From positions 101,384-165,383 of the forward strand of contig JAKOXK010000017.1 of the NCBI GenBank assembly GCA_029781035.1: 64,000 nucleotides of DNA, written 5' to 3'. The number at the start of each line of letters is the position of its first letter. Within the stretch, counting starts at the first letter, position 1. The notes under the pieces are model-generated. The model ran no database searches. It was not told the DNA's origin and saw only the letters and a list, made by a program, of their open reading frames with translations. Of the stretch, positions 9,355-16,639 are shown one piece after another. This DNA comes from Armatimonadota bacterium. Lineage in GTDB: Bacteria > Armatimonadota > Fimbriimonadia > Fimbriimonadales > Fimbriimonadaceae. The position numbers and the translations under genes are program-made.

Positions 9355-10359
9355 ATGAGAGTAAGGACGCTATTGATCGGCGCGGCGCTCGCGACCGCGG
9401 CTTTTTCGTTTGCAGACGTCACGGTCAGCCGTGTCAAGACGATCGACCAGTTTCACGTCACAGCGGCGGCGACGGCCTATTCCGGGCCTCTGATCGCCTT
9501 TGCCACAGAAGACAACACCGTCCGGATCTTCGACACGAAGGCTATGCAGACGAAGTTCCAGATGACGGGCCATCCCCAGACAGTCCAGGCAATCGCCTTT
9601 AATCGGGCCGGGACGCTCCTTGCGACCGGTGACGCAACCGCACGACTCTATCTGTGGGACGTCAAGACGGGCAAGAAGGTGCGCGAGTTCCCCCGTGACC
9701 ATGGTCACACGAAGGGCATCATCGCCGTTGCCTTTAGCCCGGACGGACAGAAGATCGCCACCGTCGGCAACGACGATGTGATCAAGGTCTGGAAGACGGC
9801 GGGCGGCAATCCAATCGGGACCATTCTCGGCAAGGGCGCCAACCTCTATGGGATCGCGTTCACCTCGAGCGGGTCGATCCTGACCGGCACTCTGGCGGAC
9901 GGACTGAGGATCTACAGTGGCACCACCTATGAGTGTGTGGCCAAGATGCCGGTTCCAGGCGGAGAGGGCGTTAACAGCATCGCTGCCAACAAGGACGGCA
10001 GCATCGCCGTCACCGCAGACCGCGACGGAACGTTCATGCTTTGGAGCGTGGCCAAGCGGCAGAAGATTCAGACGATGCGGGCCCACAGCGACTGGGTCAT
10101 TAATGCCGCGGTGTCGCCAAACGGCAAACTGGGAGCCAGTTCATCCAGCGACCGGACCGTCGTGGTCTGGAACCTGGCGACGGGCCAGAAGGTCACCACT
10201 CTCAACGACACTTCGGCCGTGGGCTCTCCCGTCGGGTTCACCGGTGACGGACGATACCTCGTCACGACAAACGCATCCGACGGATTATCCATCTACTCGG
10301 TCAGCCCGGCGCAGAGTGGCGGCGCGGCCTCGACCACGACGCATAAGCGCAAAAAGTAA
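9355..10359 (+). CDS. Secreted WD40-repeat protein
   Basis: 334 residues with a signal peptide (MRVRTLLIGAALATAAFSFA). Seven WD40-type blades can be followed, each ending near a W/F-D, for example 'DATARLYLWDVKTGKKV', 'DDVIKVWKTAGGN', 'DGTFMLWSVAKRQK' and 'DRTVVVWNLATGQKV'. This is a complete beta propeller for protein binding, outside the cytoplasm. The tail after blade seven is basic (HKRKK). A Rho-independent hairpin follows 10 bp after the stop, so it is the last gene of its transcript. Confidence 0.85.
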   Translation: MRVRTLLIGAALATAAFSFADVTVSRVKTIDQFHVTAAATAYSGPLIAFATEDNTVRIFDTKAMQTKFQMTGHPQTVQAIAFNRAGTLLATGDATARLYLWDVKTGKKVREFPRDHGHTKGIIAVAFSPDGQKIATVGNDDVIKVWKTAGGNPIGTILGKGANLYGIAFTSSGSILTGTLADGLRIYSGTTYECVAKMPVPGGEGVNSIAANKDGSIAVTADRDGTFMLWSVAKRQKIQTMRAHSDWVINAAVSPNGKLGASSSSDRTVVVWNLATGQKVTTLNDTSAVGSPVGFTGDGRYLVTTNASDGLSIYSVSPAQSGGAASTTTHKRKK

Positions 10360-10369
10360 GTTCCCCGGG

Positions 10370-10400
10370 AGCCGGGCCCGGTTTGAGACTGGGCCCGGCT
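10370..10400 (+). terminator. Rho-independent terminator after the WD40 gene
   Basis: Perfect 10-bp stem AGCCGGGCCC / GGGCCCGGCT with an 11-nt loop, followed by TCTTCG. It lies 10 bp after the WD40 stop and ahead of the fmdB-like gene. Confidence 0.8.
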
Positions 10401-10448
10401 TCTTCGTACCACTTGACCCGCCGCGGCCCAGCCTGCCACCCTCCTTCT

Positions 10449-10769
10449 GTGCCCGTCTATGAGTACGCTTGCACCGGTTGTGGCCAGAAAGTGACGCTGC
10501 TTGTCGGCATGCTCTCCCAGGTCGATGACGAGGTCTGTCCTCACTGCGGAAGCCGTGACCTGCTCAAACTCGTCTCCAAGTTCCGCCGCGGGCGCTCAGA
10601 AGACGAACGGGTCGACGAGATGGCTGACCGACTCGAATTCATGGGCGAACCCGACAGTCCTACCGAGATGCGGCAGATGGTGCGCGAAATGGGCCGGGCC
10701 ATGGACGACGACATGAGCGACGAGATGGAGGAGATGTTCGAGTCCGACATGGAGGAAGACAGCGAGTGA
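10449..10769 (+). CDS. FmdB-family zinc-ribbon protein
   Basis: 106 residues from a GTG start (MPVYEYACTGCG). The N-terminal 40 residues are a one-domain zinc ribbon (C-x2-C ... C-x2-C as CTGCG and CPHCG), the classic FmdB/DUF1610-like form, followed by an unusual acidic, Met-rich tail ('DDDMSDEMEEMFESDMEED'). FmdB-type ribbons are suspected regulators, but the role is not established. The GTG is chosen because family members begin M-P-x-Y-E-Y. It is 53 bp upstream of tdk and may be co-transcribed with it. Confidence 0.8.
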   Translation: MPVYEYACTGCGQKVTLLVGMLSQVDDEVCPHCGSRDLLKLVSKFRRGRSEDERVDEMADRLEFMGEPDSPTEMRQMVREMGRAMDDDMSDEMEEMFESDMEEDSE

Positions 10770-10821
10770 CGGGCATTGAAAGACGAGCTGAGTCTGGTCA
10801 GGTACAACCGGATCGTCCCCT

Positions 10822-11415
10822 ATGAAAAGGCTCGGCAGTATCACCGTCATCTGTGGGAGCATGTATGCCGGAAAGAGCGAAGAGCTGATCCGGTTGGCGC
10901 GACGAGCCTTGTACGCCAAGAGGAGAGTCCAAGTCTTCAAGCCCTCCATCGACGTCCGGTACGACGAACAGATGGTGGTCACGCACATGGGCGTCCGTCA
11001 CGAGGCCGTTCCCGTGAAGAACGTGCGCGAACTCCAAGCCGCCCTAGATCCAGCCTGCGACGTCGTCTGCGTCGAAGAAGTGCAGTTCTTCGACCGTAGC
11101 CTCGTGGACCTGGCCGTTCGTCTCGCTGACAGCGGACGGACTGTCATCCTCGCCGGCCTTGACCAAGATTTCCGTCGAAAACCGTTTGGCCCGATGCCTG
11201 AAATATTGTGCGTCGCCGACGAAGTCGTCAAGTTGCGAGCCATTTGCATGAAGTGCGGTCAGCCCGCTAGCCACACGTACCGGCAGGTTAACGGCCGCCC
11301 GGCCCACAAGGACGATCCAATCGTCTTGATCGGTGCCACCGAGGCCTATGAAGCCCGATGCCGCAACTGCTTCGAACTCCGTGGAGAGGGCAAGCGGAAA
11401 AAGAAAGACGCATGA
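10822..11415 (+). CDS. tdk: Thymidine kinase (type II)
   Basis: 197 residues, the normal length. P-loop 'GSMYAGKSEELIR', the catalytic Glu in 'VVCVEEVQFFD', the lasso/base-binding segment with 'GLDQDFRRKPFGPM' and a zinc site from CMKCG and CRNCF identify TK1-like thymidine kinase, which phosphorylates thymidine to dTMP in the salvage pathway. It is cytosolic and a homotetramer in known cases. The C-terminal tail is short and basic (KRKKKDA). Confidence 0.95.
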   Translation: MKRLGSITVICGSMYAGKSEELIRLARRALYAKRRVQVFKPSIDVRYDEQMVVTHMGVRHEAVPVKNVRELQAALDPACDVVCVEEVQFFDRSLVDLAVRLADSGRTVILAGLDQDFRRKPFGPMPEILCVADEVVKLRAICMKCGQPASHTYRQVNGRPAHKDDPIVLIGATEAYEARCRNCFELRGEGKRKKKDA

Positions 11416-11458
11416 CACCACAAACGTCAAGCGCCCTCCTGAACTCCTAGGAACTCAG

Positions 11459-12154
11459 TCAATCCTCGATGAGGCTCATTGATGCCTTGCCTGAGATGAC
11501 GAACCCTGAGATCGGAGCGTTCGTCCACTGGGTGTCCATCTTGACCATCAGGCCGGACTTGATGTCGATCCAGACGGTTCCCTTGGAGGAAGCGGGTTCA
11601 TCACCCGACAGTTCTTTGCTCTCAAACGCAACCTTGAAGCAGTCGTGCTTGCCGACGGTCTCCTTGGCGGTGACCTCGTAAGTGCAGTGCACGTCGATCT
11701 CCGACTTTCCTTTGGCGCCCTTGATGTCCGACTCCCACTTGTTCCCGACGCCGACAGGATCCTTCGGCCACAGGAATGTTTGGATGTTTCCCATCCGATA
11801 GATGCTGTCGTCGGGCGTGTCCGTTTCGATCGTCATGATGTGCCCGTCGGCCGCAAACGTTGTGGTCGTCTCCGCGCCCACTCCCGGAGGGACTTGAGTG
11901 GTCTGTCCCCCGTATTCCAATGTTGCGTCCTTTTGTTCGCTGCTCACCGTGATGGAGCCGTCTTCGTGGACTTTCGTGACTTTGTCCATCACCGTGGCTG
12001 CGAAATTGATGTCTTGGCCGTTGAGCTGGGCCGCGAGCTTGAGGCCGTACTTCGCCGTGTCGCCTTCTTTGGCAACGCGCTTGAGCTGCACGGTGTCCTG
12101 TGCCAAGGCGAAAGAGGCGACCAGGGTCGTCACCAATACCAGTGTTGTCCGCAT
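11459..12154 (-). CDS. Secreted protein of unknown function
   Basis: 231 residues with a signal peptide (MRTTLVLVTTLVASFALAQ). The mature part is all beta strands in a duplicated-looking pattern ('GDTAKYGLKLAAQLNGQDINFAATV', 'GSITVSSEQKDATLEYGGQT', 'GTVWIDIKSGLMVKMDTQW'). The layout resembles DUF6263-like proteins of Armatimonadota and Planctomycetes, but I cannot assign a function. A TAGAAT box sits 7 bp before the ATG, and its TAG is also the stop codon of the neighbouring reverse gene upstream, which encodes another secreted unknown; the two likely form a unit. Confidence 0.65.
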   Translation of the reverse strand: MRTTLVLVTTLVASFALAQDTVQLKRVAKEGDTAKYGLKLAAQLNGQDINFAATVMDKVTKVHEDGSITVSSEQKDATLEYGGQTTQVPPGVGAETTTTFAADGHIMTIETDTPDDSIYRMGNIQTFLWPKDPVGVGNKWESDIKGAKGKSEIDVHCTYEVTAKETVGKHDCFKVAFESKELSGDEPASSKGTVWIDIKSGLMVKMDTQWTNAPISGFVISGKASMSLIED

Positions 12155-12161
12155 GAGCTGG

Positions 12162-12167
12162 ATTCTA
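12162..12167 (-). promoter_or_regulatory. -10-like box TAGAAT, 7 nt before start
   Basis: TAGAAT lies 7 nt upstream of the ATG at 12154 with no Shine-Dalgarno. The first three bases are also the stop codon of the upstream gene ending at 12165, so one trinucleotide serves translation and, by inference, transcription. Confidence 0.5.
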
Positions 12168-12881
12168 CTTACCTGAACCGGTCAGAGTGGACATATCGGC
12201 CGTCAAGCGGCCATCGAACTTAATGTCCCGATAAGCGCCCATGAAATAGACGTGCTGTGCAGTTCCCTCGATTGACAGCGTCACTCCCGTCCTGACCAGC
12301 ACATGGAAAACGCCGCTGGCGGAGGCAGGCGACTTGTCGGTCTTCTCGTGGGACGACCATCTGACAACCGCCACCGGACCGTACGGACTGTCGACGACCT
12401 GGTCCAACCGGTACTCCTGGATCACAGGACGTCCACCAGAGTTTTCCGTTGGGCCTGTTTCGATCACCCATTCGTCTCCTATGTCAACGGGTCTCTGCGG
12501 TGGATTGTAGGTGGTCAGCACTCCGAGCCGGTCTATCCCGCCTTGTGCAGACTCAGAGGCCGCTAGGCGTTGCTGACCGAACTGAGCCTCGCCAGACTTC
12601 GGTAGGGCCAAGGGGATCTCTTGGCCATTCATGACCACGCGACCGCCTAGTATCCTCACCTGGATCTTGGTCTGTCCCTGGTCTCCTGTGGACACCACCT
12701 GGTTCTGCAGCCGCAACTGCATGAAGCTCTTTGAGCCCCTGTCAGCCGTCCCATACTCGACGACATATTCGCGAACCTGTCCGACTGGATCGTGAGACTT
12801 CAGATCGTACGAAGACTGGGCACCCGAGGCGACCGATAGGCCCAAAGCGAGCATGGCGAGGAAGTCCCGTGTCGTCATCAT
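12165..12881 (-). CDS. Secreted protein of unknown function
   Basis: 238 residues starting with MMTTRDFLAMLALGLSVASGAQ, a signal peptide. The mature part is mostly beta strands with a mid-region 'VGQVREYVVEYGTADRGSKSFMQLRLQN' and a late 'GVFHVLVRTGVTLSIEGTAQHVYFMGAYRDIKFDG'; it shares size and layout with the neighbour at 11459-12154, so both may be diverged copies of one family. The frame stays open upstream of 12881, but that extension is not hydrophobic and overlaps the divergent DUF2905 gene, so it is rejected. Confidence 0.6.
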   Translation of the reverse strand: MMTTRDFLAMLALGLSVASGAQSSYDLKSHDPVGQVREYVVEYGTADRGSKSFMQLRLQNQVVSTGDQGQTKIQVRILGGRVVMNGQEIPLALPKSGEAQFGQQRLAASESAQGGIDRLGVLTTYNPPQRPVDIGDEWVIETGPTENSGGRPVIQEYRLDQVVDSPYGPVAVVRWSSHEKTDKSPASASGVFHVLVRTGVTLSIEGTAQHVYFMGAYRDIKFDGRLTADMSTLTGSGK

Positions 12882-12936
12882 CGTCAGTAGTGTGACGCGC
12901 ACAGCAAGGGCGGGTTTCACCCGAGAAGGTAGCGGT

Positions 12937-13167
12937 TTGGAACAAACTGGCAAGGTCATCGTCATTGCAGGACTGAGCCTTACGGCGGTCGGTGGCATCG
13001 TGTGGCTGCTGGGTCGCTTCTTCCCGGGGCTCAGGTTTGGACGACTCCCTGGAGACATCGTGGTCGAGCGCCCTGGGTTCACGTTCGCGTTTCCGATCGT
13101 GACGATGGTCCTGGTCTCCTTGGCCCTGTCGCTCGCCTTCTGGATCATTGGGATGCTGAGACGATGA
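12937..13167 (+). CDS. DUF2905 small membrane protein
   Basis: 76 residues. Two membrane helices (about 6-26 and 50-72) flank the diagnostic loop 'LRFGRLPGDIVVERPGFTFAFPI', which is how DUF2905 is recognised; its role is unknown. The TTG at 12937 is taken as start because GAGAAGG stands seven bases ahead and because the first helix begins right after. The stop overlaps the start of the HAD gene (ATGA), so it is translationally coupled to the hydrolase-queA run. Confidence 0.8.
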   Translation: MEQTGKVIVIAGLSLTAVGGIVWLLGRFFPGLRFGRLPGDIVVERPGFTFAFPIVTMVLVSLALSLAFWIIGMLRR

Positions 13168-13865
13168 GTATCCGCGCCGTCACTTTCGACTGTGCCCAGA
13201 CCCTGATCGCCGTGGACTGGCGCGCAGCCGTCTTGGCCGTGCAGTCCGCACGGGACACCGGGCTGAACTTTGACCAGTCGAGCGCGGCCGTCAAGTACGA
13301 CACTATCCTTCGTGACCGTTGGAACGACTTCCGAGAGATCAATCTGTCACGCGACCCCGCTGCTGCCGACGCCTTCTGGTATTCGGTATGCCAAGACTGG
13401 GCGGCTGAGTGCGGATTCCCAGACAGCTCGGTTGCAGGGATCGTTGCTGCAGCTGAGTCAAGGCTCTACGGGGAATGCTCGACCGTCTTCGCCCTGTACG
13501 ACGATGTTGTTCCGTGTCTTGAGTCCCTCCAGTCGGCCGGAATCAAGATGGGGATTGTCAGCAATTGGGACGTCTCGCTACACCGCACGCTAGAGAGGTT
13601 CGGGCTCGCTGGTTACTTCGACACGGTGGTGGCATCGATGGAGGAAGGGGTGGAGAAACCGGATCCGAGGATTTTCGAAATCGCTTTGAAGCGGCTTGGG
13701 GTAGACGCGTCGGAGGCGCTCCACGTCGGCGACAACCCGATGGACGATTTGCGGGGTGCGCGGACTGCAGGCATGCGGGCGTTCGTTGTCGACCGAGGTC
13801 CCCATGCCCCAGGCGAGATCTACCTCAACAGCCTGCTTGAACTTCCGGGGAGACTGGGAATCTGA
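13164..13865 (+). CDS. HAD-superfamily hydrolase (REG-2/HDHD3-like)
   Basis: 233 residues. Motif I is 'TFDCAQTL': the first Asp (nucleophile) is kept while the usual second Asp is Ala, as in REG-2-like members ('FDAAGTL'). Motif II is 'GIVSNWD', motif III the Lys in 'EEGVEKPDPRIF', motif IV 'HVGDNPMDDLRGARTAGM'. A helical cap lies between residues 20 and 85. Such enzymes dephosphorylate small phosphometabolites; no substrate can be given. It overlaps DUF2905 by 4 bp and its stop overlaps the inferred CTG start of queA. Confidence 0.85.
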   Translation: MSIRAVTFDCAQTLIAVDWRAAVLAVQSARDTGLNFDQSSAAVKYDTILRDRWNDFREINLSRDPAAADAFWYSVCQDWAAECGFPDSSVAGIVAAAESRLYGECSTVFALYDDVVPCLESLQSAGIKMGIVSNWDVSLHRTLERFGLAGYFDTVVASMEEGVEKPDPRIFEIALKRLGVDASEALHVGDNPMDDLRGARTAGMRAFVVDRGPHAPGEIYLNSLLELPGRLGI

Positions 13866-14869
13866 ATCTCTCCGACTTTGACTACGAGCTTCCCGAGAGG
13901 TTGATCGCCCAGTCACCCCTGGCCGATCGAGCCTCTTCGCGACTGCTTTGGCTCCATCGGGACTCCGGAAGGGTCGATCACCTCAAGTTTCGTGACGTCG
14001 CCACCATCCTCGCGCCAGGAGACTTGCTCGTCATGAACGACACGAGGGTGACTGCCCGGCGGCTCCTTGGCAGACGAGCCACCGGCGGAAGAGTCGAAGC
14101 CTTGGTTCTTCGGCCGGTTCCTGGCGGGTTCGAGGCACTGACAAGACCTGCCCGAAAGTTGAGAGTCGGAGACCGGATCACCTTTGACGATGGTCTGGGG
14201 GCCACGGTGGCGGCCGACCTGGGAGCGGGCCGAAAGACTCTCGTGTTCGACTCGTCAGGCGACGTCTCGGAAGCTCTTGCGCGTGCCGGAACCGTGCCAC
14301 TACCGCCCTATGTCCATACGACCCTTTCTGACGAGGAGAGGTACCAGACCGTCTACGCCAGGAACCCAGGGAGTGCGGCAGCCCCGACTGCCGGCCTCCA
14401 CTTCACGCACGAGGTGCTCACGGAATTGGAGGCCAAAGGCGTGGCGACAGCAACGGTGACGCTCGACGTAGGTCTCGACACGTTTCGTCCTGTCGCTTCC
14501 GAACGCATCGAAGAGCACACGATCCATGGCGAAATCTGCTCAGTTCCGGACGAGACGGTCGAGCGCGTGAGCCAGTGCCGCGGTCGGATCATTGCAGTCG
14601 GCACCACGACTGTACGGACCCTCGAGACATTCGCAACGGGCAGGCGAGAGCTCCAGAGCGGCTCACGCCTATCGAGACTGTTCATTACTCCTGGATATGT
14701 GTTCCAGATCGTGGACGGGATGTTCACGAACTTCCACCTTCCCAAGACCACCATGCTGTTCATGGTCTCAGCGCTTGCGGGCCATGAAGCCGTCATGGCT
14801 GCCTATCGTTCGGCAGTCGTGGAGGAATACAGATTCCTCAGCTTCGGTGACGCCATGATCGTCGTATGA
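13862..14869 (+). CDS. queA: tRNA preQ1(34) S-adenosylmethionine ribosyltransferase-isomerase
   Basis: 335 residues. QueA builds epoxyqueuosine at tRNA wobble position 34 from preQ1 and SAM. Family features are the near-invariant start 'LSDFDYELPERLIAQ', 'LVMNDTRVTARRL', 'GSAAAPTAGLHF' and 'GTTTVRTLE'. ATG, GTG and TTG are all absent upstream until a TGA at 13838, and the first TTG (13901) would delete the conserved N-terminus. A CTG at 13862 gives M-N-LSDFDYELP in exact register with family members, with GGGGAG nine bases ahead and a CTGA overlap with the HAD stop. I therefore call a CTG start. If the start were TTG the protein would lack 13 residues. Confidence 0.9.
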   Translation: MNLSDFDYELPERLIAQSPLADRASSRLLWLHRDSGRVDHLKFRDVATILAPGDLLVMNDTRVTARRLLGRRATGGRVEALVLRPVPGGFEALTRPARKLRVGDRITFDDGLGATVAADLGAGRKTLVFDSSGDVSEALARAGTVPLPPYVHTTLSDEERYQTVYARNPGSAAAPTAGLHFTHEVLTELEAKGVATATVTLDVGLDTFRPVASERIEEHTIHGEICSVPDETVERVSQCRGRIIAVGTTTVRTLETFATGRRELQSGSRLSRLFITPGYVFQIVDGMFTNFHLPKTTMLFMVSALAGHEAVMAAYRSAVVEEYRFLSFGDAMIVV

Positions 14870-14928
14870 AGGGAAAAATCACAGGGCAATGTACAGGAAT
14901 TCTGTTGTAAGATGGGCGAGAGGGAACA

Positions 14929-15456
14929 ATGGTCGGCTCAAAGGAATTCGATCCGTTGGCCTATATCGAGAGCGCGTTCCTTGACCGGAACCCTGTTGGA
15001 ACGGTTCCCGAAGAGGCATCGAACGCGGTTGTCGATACTCGGCCGCCAACTGACCGGAGCGTCAAGTTTCGGAAGACAGCACTGAGTGCGCCCCGTCCGC
15101 GTCGGGCCAAAGAAGGCGTAGTCGAACAGCCCCTCGATATGACCTTCCGAGAGTTGCTGGACCATCTCCCCAAAAACATCGAGTTCCTAGGGCGGTTTTT
15201 CAACGACTCGGTCACCGCCCACTACTACAACCACGGATTCAAAGAGACCCGAGAAGAGTTGATCCGGAGACTGTTGGATCCTGAATTGACCTTAGAAGAG
15301 GTCAGTCGCCTGATCGGAGTCTGCCCAGCGACCGTTCGCCGGTACACAAACCGAGGATGGCTGGAGCACCACCGGACGCCCGGCGGTCAGCGTCGGTTCC
15401 GATTGAGCAGTGTGGTCCGGTTCGTGGACAAACACGGTCGTCTTCCCGAGGCATAA
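14929..15456 (+). CDS. MerR/BldC-type helix-turn-helix regulator
   Basis: 175 residues. The C-terminal 60 residues form a winged HTH of the MerR/excisionase kind ('LTLEEVSRLIGVCPATVRRYTNRGWLEHHRTPGGQRRFRLSSVVRFV'-type pattern), whose 'TPGGQRRF' wing is typical. The first 70 residues are unstructured and basic; residues 70-110 form helices of unknown role. There is no effector domain of classical MerR type. AGAGGG lies five bases before the ATG. The stop TAA is inside the CATAAT box of the glycosyltransferase gene 8 bp downstream, so that gene likely has its own promoter. Confidence 0.8.
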   Translation: MVGSKEFDPLAYIESAFLDRNPVGTVPEEASNAVVDTRPPTDRSVKFRKTALSAPRPRRAKEGVVEQPLDMTFRELLDHLPKNIEFLGRFFNDSVTAHYYNHGFKETREELIRRLLDPELTLEEVSRLIGVCPATVRRYTNRGWLEHHRTPGGQRRFRLSSVVRFVDKHGRLPEA

Positions 15457-15457
15457 T
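15452..15457 (+). promoter_or_regulatory. -10-like box CATAAT, 6 nt before start
   Basis: CATAAT ends six bases before the GTG of the glycosyltransferase gene. Its TAA is the stop codon of the preceding regulator gene. No Shine-Dalgarno at normal distance, so a leaderless transcript is predicted. Confidence 0.5.
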
Positions 15458-15463
15458 CGGAGC

Positions 15464-16639
15464 GTGCGTCCCCTGAAGATCGCGCTGTTCAGCGATAGCG
15501 CGCTCCCTGTCTTGAACGGTGTCAGTGTCAGCATTGACGCGCTCGTACGTGCGCTGCGAGTCCAGGGGCACAGCGTCTTCCTGTACACGAGCCGATATCC
15601 AGGCTTCAGGGACAGCGATCCGAACGTGACGAGGTTCACGTCTATCCGCTCTCCTTGGACAAAGGACTACCCTCTCAGTGTCCCTCCCTTTTATCCCTGG
15701 TTCCATGAGTTCAAGCGACGTTCCTTCGACATTGTCCACACGCACACGCCTTTCACCGTCGGGTTCGTCGGCCTGAGGTGGGCGCAGTCTTGTGAGATCC
15801 CAATAATCACGACTTACCACACTCACTACGACAAATACGTGCACTATGTGCCTGTATTCTCTAAACGCTATCTGCGGTACAAGATCGCCAAACACACGAA
15901 CTTCTATTACAACAGCGTGGATCATGTTGTGACACCCAGCGACGCGTCCCGAAGATGGCTCATGCGTCACTCCGTCCACCGCCCGATCTCGGTCATTCCC
16001 ACCGGTGTTCCCGAACCTCGGAAGTTCGACCGCGACCAGATTCGAAGCGAGTTCGGCCTCCAGCCTTTGAGAAAAGTCATGCTTTACGCCGGACGGATCG
16101 CGACAGAGAAGAACATTGGAACCCTCCTCGAAGCCTCGAGCCTCGTGTTCGATAGGAACGACGACTCAGAGCTCTGGATTGTCGGCGACGGGCCCGCCAG
16201 GGACGATGCTCAGACGATGGCCCGGAATCTCGGGATCGGAGACAGGGTTCGTTTCTGGGGCTTCGTCCCGAGACACGAACTTGACCGGTTCTACGCCGCT
16301 GCCGATATCTTTACTTTTTGTTCCATGACTGAAACACAAGGCCTCGTCGTCACGGAAGCGATGACCTATGGACTGCCCGCGGTCGTCGTGCAGGGGGGGG
16401 GAGCCTCGGCGGCCGTCGAACACACGAGGAACGGATTCGCCGTCCCCAACGATCCCAACGAGATCGCCGACCGGGCCCTGTCGCTCCTTGTCGATCCGCT
16501 ACTGTACGAGTCGGTCTCACAATGTGCGCTCGAAACAGGTAGGAGCAACACGGTCAAAAGCATGGTGGGCAACGTCCTTCGTGTTTACCAAAACGCCCTC
16601 GGCGAAGGCCACATCGAGGAGGTCAAGTCCGTTGTCTGA
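15464..16639 (+). CDS. GT4 family glycosyltransferase
   Basis: 391 residues with the GT-B layout: N-terminal 'IALFSDSALPVLNGVSVSIDALVRALRVQGH', the His-rich 'DIVHTHTPFTVGFVG', acceptor helix 'TYHTHYDKYVHYVP', then 'YAGRIATEKNIGTLLEA', 'WIVGDGPARDD' and the EX7E nucleotide-sugar motif in 'TETQGLVVTEAM'. The arrangement matches glycolipid-forming mannosyl- or glucosyltransferases (for example alpha-monoglucosyldiacylglycerol synthase-like), so a membrane glycolipid is a likely product; this is inference. The last eight bases overlap the next gene, which encodes a membrane protein. Confidence 0.88.
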   Translation: MRPLKIALFSDSALPVLNGVSVSIDALVRALRVQGHSVFLYTSRYPGFRDSDPNVTRFTSIRSPWTKDYPLSVPPFYPWFHEFKRRSFDIVHTHTPFTVGFVGLRWAQSCEIPIITTYHTHYDKYVHYVPVFSKRYLRYKIAKHTNFYYNSVDHVVTPSDASRRWLMRHSVHRPISVIPTGVPEPRKFDRDQIRSEFGLQPLRKVMLYAGRIATEKNIGTLLEASSLVFDRNDDSELWIVGDGPARDDAQTMARNLGIGDRVRFWGFVPRHELDRFYAAADIFTFCSMTETQGLVVTEAMTYGLPAVVVQGGGASAAVEHTRNGFAVPNDPNEIADRALSLLVDPLLYESVSQCALETGRSNTVKSMVGNVLRVYQNALGEGHIEEVKSVV

